Shown here: positions 14,517 to 26,132 of the stretch, piece by piece
How the letters are laid out: each line of letters opens with the position of its first letter
Numbering within the stretch: the first letter of the stretch is position 1
Source: Brachyhypopomus gauderio
Taxonomy: Eukaryota > Chordata > Actinopteri > Gymnotiformes > Hypopomidae
Reading direction: 5' to 3'
Assembly (NCBI RefSeq): GCF_052324685.1
Contig: NW_027506916.1
Location: forward strand, 269,568-333,567
DNA length: 64,000 bases
Made by a program: the position numbers and the translations under genes
Notes under the pieces: model-generated
Database searches by the model: none
What the model was told of the DNA's origin: nothing
The model's input: only the letters and a program-made list of their open reading frames with translations

Positions 14517-15190
14517 GGACGCAGGGTTATTAACTGTTCCTAGGATCAAAAAGATCACAGCAGGTGGAAGAGCCTTTTCTTTTAAAGCTCCACAATTGTG
14601 GAATAATCTTCCTGCCTCTATTCGGGACTCAGACACAGTCTCAATGTTTAAAACTCAACTAAAGACTCATCTGTTTAGTTTGGCCTTTGATTAATCTGTT
14701 ACATATTTACTACATCTCGTGTCTTTTCTCCGAGGTTCACCTGGAGAGTAACATTGCAGTTGGAGCCTACAATACCAGCATCGCTGCTCCGACACGGAAT
14801 GAAAGCCTGGCGTTCATCATAAGACATTTACATTAACAATATCAACACCCAGAACTTTCATTCTAATTACCTTATACTGATTGTGTGATTTATTTGTAAC
14901 TTGTGTATTCGTCTGTATAATTTTTGTTTTTGTGTAATTTGTGTGTTAACGGGCCGCCCAATGGAGGATGGGTTCCCTTTTGAGTCTTGGTCCTCCCGAG
15001 GTTTCTTCCTATTCCCAACCATCATAGGGAGTTTTTCCTCGCCACTGTCGCCTTTGGCTTGCTCATTAGGGATTTGGACCCATACGATTGTTAACCTTGT
15101 GAATTCTGTAAAGATTGTAAAGCTGCTTTGTGACAACTTGTGTTGTGAAAAGCACTTTACAAATAAATTTGATTTGATTTGATTTGATTT
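14517..15190 (+). mobile_element. 5'-truncated L2 LINE with 31-bp target-site duplication
   Basis: It matches the last part of ORF2 and the 3' UTR of the element at 7030-12049: the GRAFSFKAPQLWNNLPASIRDS reading near 14560-14630, then the shared UTR blocks. It ends in a (TTTGA)n tail. A perfect 31-bp direct repeat at 14486-14516 and 15191-15221 brackets it, showing insertion by target-primed reverse transcription. Confidence 0.9.
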
Positions 15191-15459
15191 GTCTCGCAGT
15201 CCTATAGGGCAGTGTCTCGCATTCGGACAGAGGTCAAGGACCCTTCGATACCTACTTTTTGAGTTCCAGAAGTTTCCACAAGATGTACCATGGGAAGCAA
15301 ATTCATTTTGTTCTTGAGCTTTTGCCATTATAATGTAACGCTTACAGCTAGTCTGGACCACAGCACACTGGTCTCCCCCTCCCCAGTGTGTGGGTGGGGC
15401 CTTGTATACCCCTCCCAAATGGGTGTGGCCTCATCTCCCGCTTCCCAGCATGTAGGCAT

Positions 15460-16217
15460 GGAGCTGGAAGTACAACAGCTGTGATCAGACATGGCAGGGC
15501 AAGTACAACAGCTGTAATCAGACATGGCAGGGCAAGTACAACAGCTGTAATCAGACATGGCAGGGCAAGTACAACAGCTGTGATCAGACATGGCAGGGCA
15601 AGTACAACAGCTGTGATCAGACATGGCAGGGCAAGTACAACAGCTGTAATCAGACATGGCAGGGCAAGTACAACAGCTGTAATCAGACATGGCAGGACAA
15701 GTACAACAGCTGTGATCAGACATGGCAGGGCAAGTACAACAGCTGTGATCAGACATGGCAGGGCAAGTACAACAGCTGTAATCAGACATGGCAGGGCAAG
15801 TACAACAGCTGTAATCAGACATGGCAGGACAAGTACAACAGCTGTGATCAGACATGGCAGGACAAGTACAACAGCTGTGATCAGACATGGCAGGGCAAGT
15901 ACAACAGCTGTGATCAGACATGGCAGGGCAAGTACAACAGCTGTAATCAGACATGGCAGGGCAAGTACAACAGCTGTGATCAGACATGGCAGGGCAAGTA
16001 CAACAGCTGTGATCAGACATGGCAGGGCAAGTACAACAGCTGTGATCAGACATGGCAGGGCAAGTACAACAGCTGTGATCAGACATGGCAGGGCAAGTAC
16101 AACAGCTGTGATCAGACATGGCAGGGCAAGTACAACAGCTGTAATCAGACATGGCAGGGCAAGTACAACAGCTGTAATCAGACATGGCAGGGCAAGTACA
16201 ACAGCTGTGATCAGACA
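15460..16217. repeat. 33-bp minisatellite, about 22 copies
   Basis: The unit reads CATGGCAGGGCAAGTACAAC + AGCTGTRATCAGA. Because 33 is a multiple of three, both strands stay open for about 300 codons (repeats of SCCTCPAMSDH or RHGRASTTAVI). These are not genes. Confidence 0.95.
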
Positions 16218-16905
16218 CAGTCTGACTCCTCCTTGTGCACCTGGTGTTTTTCCTGCTCACTGTTCCAGGCCTGCTTTAGAATTACGAACAAAGCAGACAA
16301 CCAACTCTTAGATTCAAACACTGCCTGATGTTCAGCAGTCACTTTAGCGCCCTCTGCTGGCTAATATTGCAAAGTATGGAAGTTTCGTTGAGATCTGTCT
16401 TTAATTTAATATTGACCTTGTGAAATTCTACTGAATTCAAGCTTCACACCATGTTACATTAAAGTAACAACTGCAGGTCAGAGCAACAATGCAGAGTTTT
16501 AAAAGAACAGAGAGATAGAGACAGACAGACAGACACAGTGCACGGTTGAATGTAAGATGGACACAAATTCAGTATTATATCTCATGGATTTGGCGCCCCC
16601 TCTAGTGCAGCGCCCCTATGCGTCGCATACGCTGCATTCCCCCTTTTTGCGCCACTGTTCACAGGAGCGTGCAGACATTAACACATCTGCTTGCCATGCT
16701 GCAGGGCTAATTACCATTTCAACCCCATTAAACAGGAGAGTTTAATCAAGGCCAAACAAACAGGTTGACTGCCCCCAGGTACCAGGTATGTGCTGATGAT
16801 ATGTAGGCTGTTGTATGTGTTGTTCTTTCCTTCCAAGTCTCAGAAGGTCTCGGTGCTCTGTTCATTTGTGTGTTCAGTGTTTCAGCATGTTCAGTGCCAG
16901 ACGTC
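16218..16905. other. Intergenic, no gene seen
   Basis: Unique-looking sequence with a short (CAGA)n at about 16518-16535. No supported coding exon. Confidence 0.4.
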
Positions 16906-17224
16906 TCCCCTGCCCTGCCCACTCCCACTCCTGGGCCCTCCTCTCCCACTCCTGGCCCCTCCTCTCCCACTCCTGCCCTGCCCACTCCCACTCCTGGCCC
17001 CTCCTCTCCCACTCCTGGCCCCTCCTCTCCCACTCCTGCCCTGCCCACTCCCACTCCTGGCCCCTCCTCTCCCACTCCTGCCCTGCCCACTCCCACTCCT
17101 GGCCCCTCCTCTCCCACTCCTGGCCCCTCCTCTCCCACTCCTGCCCTGCCCACTACTACTCCTGTCCCCTCCTCTCCCACTCCTGGCCCCTCCTCTCCCA
17201 CTCCTGGCCCCTCCTCTCCGATTC
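16906..17224. repeat. C-rich CCCACTCCTGGCCCCTCCTCT minisatellite
   Basis: About 17 degenerate units of 18-20 bp, strongly C/T on the + strand. Open frames across it read only Pro/Ser/Thr or Gly/Arg repeats. Confidence 0.95.
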
Positions 17225-17402
17225 ATTCCAGCTAGCTACTCGCTCTACACTAGGGTTACTACTAACAGTCCATCAACAACTCCCATGGCAGAGATGAGTC
17301 CTCTTCACACCACACTGGACATCTGTACATATCTGTAGGTATCTGTGCATGTGTACATGTCTGTACGTGTCTGTAGGTGTCTGCATGTGTCTGTATGTGT
17401 GT

Positions 17403-17570
17403 ACGGCAGTCATGGCTGGGCGGTTAGGGAACTTACTGGAGGTTCGTGGGTTCGATTCCCAGACCTGAGGCCATGACTGAGGTGCCCCTGAGCAAGGCCC
17501 TTAACCCTCAATTGCTCACTTGGATAAAAATGTAAATGTAAATGTAAATGTAAATGTAAATGTAAATGTG
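17403..17570 (+). mobile_element. Internally deleted tRNA-derived SINE
   Basis: Same family as 10186-10391: the head GTCATGGCTGGGCGGTTAGG, B box GGTTCGATTCCC (about 17450) and CTGAGCAAGGCCCTTAACCC block are present. The L2-like segment GTAAGTCGCTCTGG is missing, and the tail is expanded to six AAATGT units. It lies at the edge of the TGTCTGTACG minisatellite. Confidence 0.85.
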
Positions 17571-17574
17571 TACG

Positions 17575-18720
17575 TGTCTGTACGTGTGTATGTGTCTGTA
17601 CGTGTGTATGTGTCTGTATGTCAATCAATCAATCAATCAATCAATCAATGTGTATGTGTCTGTACGTGTGTATGTGTCTGTACGTGTGTATGTGTCTGTA
17701 CGTGTCTGTACGTGTGTATGTGTCTGTATGTGTCTGTACATGTGTATGTGTCTGTACGTATGTACGTGTGTATGTGTCTGTACGTGTGTATGTGTCTGTA
17801 TGTGTCTGTACGTGTGTACGTGTCTGTACGTGTGTACGTGTCTGTACGTGTGATTGTGTGTACATGTCTGTATGTGTCTGTACGTGTCTGTACGTGTGTA
17901 CGTGTCTGTACGTGTGTATGTGTCTGTATGTGTCTGTACGTGTGATTGTGTGTACATGTCTGTATGTGTCTGTATGTGTCTGTACGTGTCTGTACGTGTG
18001 TATGTGTCTGTACGTGTTATTGTGTGTACATGTCTGTATGTGTGTATGTGTCTGTACGTGTCTGTAAGTGTGATTGTGTGTACATGTCTGTATGTGTCTG
18101 TACGTGTCTGTATGTGTGTATGTGTCTGTACGTGTCTGTACGTGTGATTGTGTGTACATGTCTGTATGTGTCTGTACGTGTGTACGTGTCTGTACGTGTG
18201 TACGTGTCTGTACGTGTGTATGTGTCTGTATGTGTCTGTACGTGTGTACGTGTCTGTACGTGTGTATGTGTGTACGTGTCTGTACGTGTGTATGTGTCTG
18301 TACGTGTGATTGTGTGTACATGTCTGTATGTGTCTGTACGTGTCTGTACGTGTGTATGTGTCTGTACGTGTGATTGTGTGTACATGTCTGTACGTGTCTG
18401 TACGTGTGTACGTGTCTGTACGTGTCTGTACGTGTGTACGTGTCTGTACGTGTGTATGTGTGTATGTGTGTACGTGTCTGTACGTGTGTACGTGTCTGTA
18501 CGTGTGTATGTGTGTATGTGTCTGTACGTGTGTATGTGTGTATGTGTGTACGTGTGTATGTGTGTATGTGTGTATGTGTGTACGTGTCTGTACGTGTGTA
18601 TGTGTGTATGTGTCTGTACGTGTGTATGTGTGTATGTGTGTATGTCTGTATGTGTGTGTGTGTATGTGTGTGTGTGTATGTGTGTGTGTGTGTGTGTGTA
18701 TGTGTGTGTGTGTGTGTGTC
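17575..18720. repeat. TGTCTGTACGTGTGTATG minisatellite
   Basis: About 1.15 kb of interleaved TGTCTGTACG, TGTGTATG and TGTGATTGTG units, with a (CAAT)n patch at 17621-17648 and a purer (TG)n end. Frames up to 384 codons on either strand are Cys/Val or His/Thr repeats. Confidence 0.95.
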
Positions 18721-18829
18721 TAAGGCAGCACAGTTTCCATCTCTTTCTGTTCTGCATGATTTATTTAGTATTTTGCTACTTTTGACTAACATCATCCTAA
18801 ATCTATTAAATACATTCAGTCAGTGTTCC

Positions 18830-19310
18830 ACAGGGTTCTACAGCTCCACCCAGGGTTCCATTGCGTTAGCTCCACCCAATATTTCACAGCTCCACCCAAT
18901 ATTTCACAGCTCCACCCAGGGTTCCATTGCGTTAGCTCCACCCAATATTTCACAGCTCCACCCAATATTTCACAGCTCCACCCAGTTCTACAGCTCCACC
19001 CAGGGTTCCACAGGATGTCTGCAGTCGTTTACCCCCATTAAGACACACTGTGTGAAGCAGACCTCAGGTATGTCTGTTCGTGTTCTACCTCCATTCGTCC
19101 AGGACAGGACAGGACAGGACAGGACAGGACAGGACAGGACAGGTGGTGTAGCAAGACAAAACCTCCTGATGCAGGACACCCTGTTTCAGGTTTCATAAGG
19201 GACACTAAGTAGGGGCTGAATGTTGAAGTAGTCTCAGTGTCCCCAGTGTCTCCGGTGTCCCCAGTGTCTCCAGTGTCTCCGGTGTCTCCGGTGTCCAACA
19301 TGGGTTTGAC
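18830..19310. repeat. Cluster of short minisatellites
   Basis: CAGCTCCACCCAATATTTCA-type units lie at 18838-19005, (AGGAC)n pentamers at about 19101-19142, and GTGTCTCCGGTGTCCCCA units at about 19237-19297. Confidence 0.9.
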
Positions 19311-19975
19311 ACAGTGGCATAGTTCAACTGTTAATCACATGCTGTGTATTCACGGACACAAATTTAATCATTTGTTGAGTCACTCTGATTGGCACAATCA
19401 CCTCCTTATTTAGTTGTGTTATTGTGTTATACAGGCCCCTGGTGCCGTGTGGGCACGACTACGTCTTCTGCTTGCTTTTGTCTAAACTTATAACTCCCTT
19501 GTCACCTGAAATAATTTTTTCTTCATAGAAGGTAGATTGTTTAAAGAATTCTTTAAGTGCAATTTGTTTTTTAACAGCAGAAGGCGAGGTGTCCAGGAAC
19601 TTGGCTTATGCCTTGTTAACGAAAGTGTGTCAGCCTTCCTGACTGCTTCTTATAGAAACAGTGATGATTGCTCCATATGACATGTGTGCTGCCTCACAGA
19701 TAGAGTGACACACTCAATCATGAGATCACCCCTGCGTCTGCATCTGTTACTCTGTTATCGCTTCTTTGCTCTGCCAGGTGCTCCTAATAGTGTAATATTT
19801 TCCCCTTTAATTTATCTCACCACAATCTTTTATGGTAAATCCTGATTATTAATATGCATTTCCTAATGTATTTTATGCTTATTACCCATATATAAATATA
19901 AATCTATCTGCTTGAAAAAATTGCACTGATTTATATGTAAGCAATGTATTCACTAGATCAGCTTACAGTATGTAC
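19310..19975. other. Intergenic, no gene seen
   Basis: AT-rich sequence with no exon, transposon motif or tandem repeat that I could support. Confidence 0.4.
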
Positions 19976-19979
19976 ACTG

Positions 19980-20665
19980 TCCTAACCCACTCTCTAACCC
20001 TACCCTATCCTAACTCTAACCCTACCCTAACCCACTCTCTAACCCTACCGTATCCTAACTCTAACCCTACCCTAACCCACTCTCTAACCCTACCCTATCC
20101 TAACTCTAACCCTACCCTAACCCACTCTCTAACCCTACCCTATCCTAACTCTAACCCTACCCTAACCCACTCTCTAACCCTACCCTAACCCACTCTCTAA
20201 CCCTACCCTATCCTAACCCTAACCCTACCCTAACCCACTCTCTAACCCTACCCTATCCTAACCCTAACCCTACCCTAACCCACTCTCTAACCCTACCCTA
20301 TCCTAACTCTAACCCTACCCTAACCCACTCTCTAACCCTACCCTAACCCACTCTCTAAACCTATCTTAACCCTAATCCTACACCAACCCATTCTCTAACC
20401 CTACCCTAACCTAACCCCCTCTCTAATCCTATCTTAACCCTACCCTAACCCATTCTATAACCCTACCATACCCTAACCCTCACCCTTACAGGCTGTCCAT
20501 TCTCTAACCCTACCCTAACTACCCTAACTACCCTAACTACTCTAACTACTCTAACTACCCTAACTGCCCTAACTACCCTAACTACCCTAACTACTCTAAC
20601 TGCCCTAACTACCCTAACTACCCTAACTACTCTAACTGCCCTAACTACCCTAACTACTCTAACTG
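19980..20665. repeat. Telomere-like CCCTAA-derived minisatellite
   Basis: A roughly 40-bp higher-order unit (TAACCCACTCTCTAACCCTA + CCCTATCCTAACTCTAACCC) repeats to about 20370. Irregular CCCTAAC phrases follow, then TAACTACCC 9-mers at about 20515-20665. A 22-bp GGGCTCTGTGGTTCACACGT unit repeats three to four times up to 20745. This is degenerate interstitial repeat, not a pure telomere. Confidence 0.9.
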
Positions 20666-20749
20666 CTGCGTTAGGCTCTGTGGTTCACACGTTGGGCTCT
20701 GTGGTTCACACGTTGGGCTCTGTGGTTCACGCGTTGGGCTCTGTGTGCT

Positions 20750-21311
20750 CTAGCTGATTCACTTCAGCCCACACTCACATCTGTCATTATTATTCCTTAG
20801 TTTGCTTCACACAAAGTAACGGGCACACTTTAATATGAGGTGGTATTATAGCCTAGACTAGAACACAGGAAGTGAATGTTCATGATGTAGTTCACTCAAA
20901 ACTCCACTGGGTTTGTGGGAGTTTCTGCCAGTGTCATCTGGGGGGCGTGGCCATGCTTTAATGTTTTATTTTAATATTTAGTATTCATGAGTGAGGAAAA
21001 ACCTGTTCTTGAAAAATATTATTTTATTCTCTATTTGGTCTGCTATTTACAATAGTTCATGAGTGTTTGCATAATATTACAGAAGCACACTATTGGCAAG
21101 TGATGATTCAAACAGTATTTGACATTTAATCCCTGTGGACTACGGACGTGTAGTGTCTGATTAGAGGAGCATCACACGTCAGAGCTGATAAACGTATGTT
21201 ACTGTTAGGATTAACAATACAGTGTGTTAGTGAGCACGTCTGACATCTATGAATGTGATGTGTCTGTATCTATACGTGAAGTTGTATGTATGTATCTATG
21301 AATGTGAAGAA

Positions 21312-21380
<69 letters not shown>

Positions 21381-23185
21381 AACACTGTGGTGTAATAACC
21401 TTTGCATGTCTTTGTACCTGAAGACAGAGTTTACCTCTTTACCTGTAAGAGGACTTTTCAGAGTAACTAGTTCTTATTTACAGTGTCCTGAAAAATTCCA
21501 CATTTCAGTTGCTATGGTGATCGCTCCTGAAAGGGTTGCATGTGCACTGACCATAAAAATAGAATTTTCATTCACTGTAATACAATAGCAGACATCAAGG
21601 ACATAAGCCCACAGGGTTCGCAAAGAGCCATAAAACGCAATTAAGTATATTAAAACGGATGCAATTAAATATGTTAAAAGTAAAAATGGCAATAACGTTT
21701 GAAAATCTATCTTACTTCTTGCTAAACTATGACCAAGTAAAAATAATAAAATAGCGAAAATAGCCCCATAACACTCGTATGCCAGGTAACCCTAATCCTA
21801 ACCCTAACCCTAATCCTAATCCTAACCCTTCTCAGCCTCCCACGACAGTCTGATATCGTCGTCCTCTGTAGGACCGGAGACATCAATGATACTCCATCCG
21901 CCGAGTCTACATCGCGCTTCTCTCTGCTGGCGTTTCCAAGGCAACCGCATTCCAAGCACTGCGCACATATTTAGGTGCTACAGAATAAACTTATATAACT
22001 GACACACAACACCATCTACGATCACAGTGCGAATAAATACACTGGATAGCGCGCGGATAACCCGCTCTATACGACGTATATCACGAGCTCAACCAGCTCG
22101 TTTTAGGAGCGCAACCAGCGTCTTCCTCTTCCACCACGATATGTATGATTAAAGGAGAGATTATGCTAAATAGGGAGTGTGTTCAGTGTGTTATTCCACG
22201 TGCATTATTTTAATAAGGGCTGATACGGTCGAACATGGTGGTACACGACTCGTTGTTTCTTGTTTCTGAATCGTCTCGCGCTCCACTTCTCCTGCAGCGC
22301 TTCTCACGGCCCACGCGCGCTCTCTTGCTCATGCACCTCTAATCCAGGCGTTGCCATAGAGACGGACGGCATGCGCCCGCAGAATTCCTATGGCCGCGCG
22401 TGCGGACGGTTCCGCAGCCCTCCGTCACAATGACACCTCTATCAGACTGCACCAAATTCCAGCCAATCAACTGTGTGAGCTCCGGACCCACGTGTTTTAT
22501 TCACAAATTCGGGGGTTTCTCTCGATTCAAGCCATCGGCTTCGTACTCAGCCTGGAGCCATGCTCACGCTGCTAGTACCAGGTTCTGCGTACTACACGTA
22601 CTGATGTGTCCAAGAACCATCTTAGTATCAAGCACGGAAAATCTGTCACGACAGGATTCTACACTAAGTGCGCTATGTAGGCTACGGGGATATTTCCCCG
22701 CTACATACACAATTTTATAGAATGGAATAAAACTACCCAGGAGAGACGTCACATGCGAACGGTTAAATGACGGTTATCGAAACATGTTGACATTAAATCA
22801 CTAATAAGATAAAGAGACAACAAGTGAAAAATAGAATCTGAGCATTAGAATTTCAAAACTCTAGTCAGGCTGTTAAACGAACACTTAAATGATCAGTTCA
22901 ATGGCTGTTAAATGAACAATCTGTTTATCTTTAATCACAGTCTCATTACACAACATATATGCCAGGAAGAGGCAACCTACACTGTGAATGAAACAGACCC
23001 AAAGAGGTGGCATATTAGTAATGATGTAAGAAGACTGACCTACGCTGATCGTCTGTTAAATTATGTAAATTACATATTGTTTAAATGATAATAAACAAAG
23101 AAAGGAACAAATAAATAATCAGCACCACGGTCAGCGGCCCGTACAGCGCGTTCACACGAAATTGATCCGCTCTCTCCCTCCCTCT
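20750..23185. other. Non-coding stretch, CpG-rich at 21.9-22.6 kb
   Basis: It holds a (GT)n microsatellite at 21313-21378, a short CCTAACCC tract at 21786-21829 and a CpG-rich section at about 21850-22580 with RFX X-box-like motifs at 21932-21945 and 22350-22363. No coding exon of the expected neighbour FEV (ETS domain) was seen. Confidence 0.5.
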
Positions 23186-23186
23186 G

Positions 23187-23189
<3 letters not shown>

Positions 23190-23254
<65 letters not shown>
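23190..23254. repeat. (AC)n microsatellite
   Basis: About 32 AC dinucleotides. Confidence 0.95.
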
Positions 23255-23256
<2 letters not shown>

Positions 23257-24384
23257 GTACAAAAAGCATTTTCAGGTCATCAGTAAACAAACTGCCTTTC
23301 AACATATTACCCAGGTTTTTACATGTAACAACGTCATAACGTGATTGTTCAGTGGCATAGCAGAAGCGTACGCAATATTTAGCATGTAGTGGTCTACACA
23401 AAATACCTTAAGCAACGATGAAAGTACTGCTAGAGAATCGACAGGCGGAAGCTACGAGCAACAGTGATATATTTGTCTTTATCCGCATAATTATCTCCAC
23501 CATACTTTGCCTGCCAAGCAATGACGTAAAGATTCCAGCAAACTACCCCACACTGTTGCTTCTTAAAATGCGTAAACCCGGCCTCACTAGAACAAAACTG
23601 AACGGAGCAAAGATGTAGCATTTGAATTATCCGGATTTATGATTTTTGTTCCGTTTCCATCTGGCTTAGTTTGACAAAGTAAAACCGTCGAGATGTATAT
23701 TTTAGCAAAGGACAGTAGTTCAGCTGCAAGGTGCTAGGAATGTGTTATCTCTCACACAAAGGAAAGAGAAGAGTCGTGCAGTATGTGTAGTCATATATTT
23801 TCAAATATACAATATAAAACATTACGTTTTATACTTTAACAATTGGCACATTTGACTGTAGAGAATTGTTTTGTTGTAAACTAGTACATTCAGCGTCCAC
23901 ACAAATAGCATCAGGCGCCACGGGAGTCGCGCGAGCAGTGTCTGCTGTAGGCCAGCACCTTGGACAGCGCCGCGTCGGCGACCACACTGGATCTAGTCTC
24001 AAAAATCTAAACGAAAAGAATCCGAGCACTGACGAACAAACGAACGTTAAACAGCTCGCACTGTAGCCCGGCAGCAGGAAGCGTTTTGTTTTTTAAGCCA
24101 CAATGAAGATACAATTAGAATACTTTAAGCATGCATTACGTAAACTATGAATAAACCCTAGAACACCCTTCGTGACAATCACGGGGTCAGAGTGATAGTA
24201 TTATACACATACAATAACATGACACCCCTGTCCTGGAGGTGAGACAGCTGTCCGTTTTCGTTCAGCGGCAGTAGCGTGAAACACTCTTCACGCCTTCATC
24301 CGTTAGGCCTTACATTCAATCCACCCTTCGCAGCGGGTGTGGAGGTAACGGAGAACTTCTCTCTCCCGTAAAAATAAGCCAATC
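23255..24384 (-). other. Downstream flank and probable 3' UTR of cdk5r2
   Basis: This lies directly 3' of the cdk5r2 stop codon on the - strand. No other gene was recognised. The mRNA end could not be placed. Confidence 0.4.
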
Positions 24385-25311
24385 TTAGCGATCCAGGTTA
24401 GTTGTCCATTTTCCGTTAGTGTCCTTCGGGCCTCCTTCGTTTTTGAGGTCCTGGAAAACCTCGGTGAAGAAGTGCGGGTCGGAATTTATCAGCAGCATTT
24501 TGGCACTCATCTTGTCAATGATCCGCAGAGAGCGCTCCCAGAACACCTCCTTGTTGGTATCCACCAGGAAGGGCTTCAGCGGGTACGATATCTCGTTGCC
24601 CATGTAGGAGTATGCGAGGTACAAACAGGTGAGGTACACGGCCTGGAGCTCGTACTCGCTGGAGATGTCCTCCGTCACCGCTTCCCTGCAGAGCAGGTAG
24701 ACGAACACGAGGTTCGCGGGGGTGATGAATCCTTGGTCTTGCCAGCCCTGAATCAGTAAAGAACGGTCGACATTTCGGAACCACAGGATGATCTCGTTCG
24801 GGCTCAGTTCTTTGAGCTTGTAGCACCTCCGGCACATAAACTCACTCAAGCAACGGAGCAGCTCCCCGGTCGATGCCTGGACGATCACCCGTCGAGGGGA
24901 GACGACAGAACGGCTGTTCGGCTGCCCCTGGACCGAAAGGAGCTGCTTACCACTCTGTGAGCCGTTCTGAGTTTGACTGGAGCGAACGCTTTTATCAGGA
25001 ACGGTCGGCACCGGAACCGCTAGCGGTCCAGGCTTTTTACGCTCGGAACCTGACTGAGATTTTTTGAGGTTTTCCGTGTTGAGCTGGTCCACGCGGTTCT
25101 GGCACGAGGGCGGGTTCGGGTTCACTTTCTTGGCTCCCTTTTTTTTAGCCGACGCGGCCACGAGTCTCTTCCACGTGAGGGCAGATATAAGAACCGAATG
25201 ACGTTTTAGACTTTTCTCTGCCTTATTGCTCGCGCCGTGTCCACCCTCCGTCTTCTCGTCGAGAATGCCTCCTTTCCTGGAGGTGGGAGAGATGGAGAGC
25301 ACCGTACCCAT
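24385..25311 (-). CDS. cdk5r2: Cyclin-dependent kinase 5 activator 2 (p39)
   Basis: An intronless 308-residue frame, as expected for CDK5R genes. The start MGTVLSISP carries the myristoylation Gly2 that tethers these activators to membranes. Residues 36-58 ([23 protein letters not shown] region) and the [10 protein letters not shown] stretch at 96-105 match p39 rather than p35. Residues about 139-292 form the cyclin-like CDK5-binding domain, with [51 protein letters not shown] and [17 protein letters not shown]. The protein ends in NLDR as in mammals. It binds and activates CDK5 in neurons. At 308 residues it is shorter than human p39 (about 367) because the proline/glycine-rich linker and C-terminal insert are reduced. 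Codon use is GC-rich, unlike the flanks. The paralogue (a or b) cannot be decided here. Confidence 0.97.
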   Translation of the reverse strand: MGTVLSISPTSRKGGILDEKTEGGHGASNKAEKSLKRHSVLISALTWKRLVAASAKKKGAKKVNPNPPSCQNRVDQLNTENLKKSQSGSERKKPGPLAVPVPTVPDKSVRSSQTQNGSQSGKQLLSVQGQPNSRSVVSPRRVIVQASTGELLRCLSEFMCRRCYKLKELSPNEIILWFRNVDRSLLIQGWQDQGFITPANLVFVYLLCREAVTEDISSEYELQAVYLTCLYLAYSYMGNEISYPLKPFLVDTNKEVFWERSLRIIDKMSAKMLLINSDPHFFTEVFQDLKNEGGPKDTNGKWTTNLDR

Positions 25312-25720
25312 CTTTGCGGTTGATGACCAACACCCAGCGGCCTTTCGGAATGTGATGTCTCGCCTTATATCCCGCAGACGTCCCCGGGGAGGTGCGACTT
25401 CAAAGTCAGAGATTCACGTCCATTTACGGTTCACTGGACCAGGACATAGACAGCGAGGAGAAAAAAATAGCTGTTCAATTGAAGAGGTTACGATACCTAT
25501 AAAATATATGAGCCTGCAACATTCATGCGCGCGCTCCGCCACTCCTTCTGCATCCCACTGTGCGCGCAGCCTTGCGAAGCGCGAGGAATGGGCAGGACCT
25601 CAGATTTGTAGCCGGGCAAAACCACGTACGGTGTAGACTTATAAGCGTCTCCAGTCGTCCAATCGCTGGACGATGCACCATGATTGACAAACTGTTCGGC
25701 CACACAAAACACGTATAAAG
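25312..25720 (-). promoter_or_regulatory. Upstream region of cdk5r2
   Basis: The roughly 400 bp upstream of the start codon is CpG-rich and holds an AT-rich TATATTTTATA block at about 25498-25508. That could serve as a TATA-like element, but the start site is not determined. Confidence 0.35.
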
Positions 25721-25888
25721 AACCGTCTAGCTAGTTCTTATCTGATCATGTTTATAGTTTGGACCTTCAGTTGCAGGCTTCTGTTTTTTATTTTTGGGTT
25801 TTAACCAGTAAAAGGAAAGTGTATATAAACATTAGATGTACAGGATTACATCAAACATGCACAAGAGCATGAATTTTTAAATAAATTG

Positions 25889-25889
<1 letters not shown>

Positions 25890-25951
<62 letters not shown>
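25890..25951. repeat. (AT)n microsatellite
   Basis: About 30 AT dinucleotides. Confidence 0.95.
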
Positions 25952-25956
<5 letters not shown>

Positions 25957-26132
25957 GTCACTTCACATTCATCTCAACTTTATGCAGAGAGAGACAGAAT
26001 TAGGAGATAAATTGAATCGATATAGAGAATTAGGGGAAAATTAAAATGAACAATTTCTAGGATTTGCAGCTTTAATAAAATCTTTGGATATAAAATAGAG
26101 GAAAGGAAACTATTTAAAGCAGAAAAGTAGCC

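Noticed and set aside
15328..16311. Open frames of over 300 codons on both strands (SCCTCPAMSD and RHGRASTTAVI repeats)
   Set aside because: They are translations of a 33-bp minisatellite that stays open because the unit is a multiple of three. No start context, domain or splice sites.
17618..18795. Long Cys/Val and His/Thr frames, one of 384 codons
   Set aside because: Products of the TGTCTGTACG minisatellite. All three frames on both strands are open.
19980..20665. Chromosome end (telomere)
   Set aside because: The CCCTAA phrases are interrupted by CCCACTCTCT and TAACTACCC units and lie between ordinary sequences, so this is an interstitial degenerate repeat.
23829..24066. Short frames on both strands next to cdk5r2
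   Set aside because: Both are about 66 codons, overlapping on opposite strands, without motif or splice support. More likely downstream UTR.
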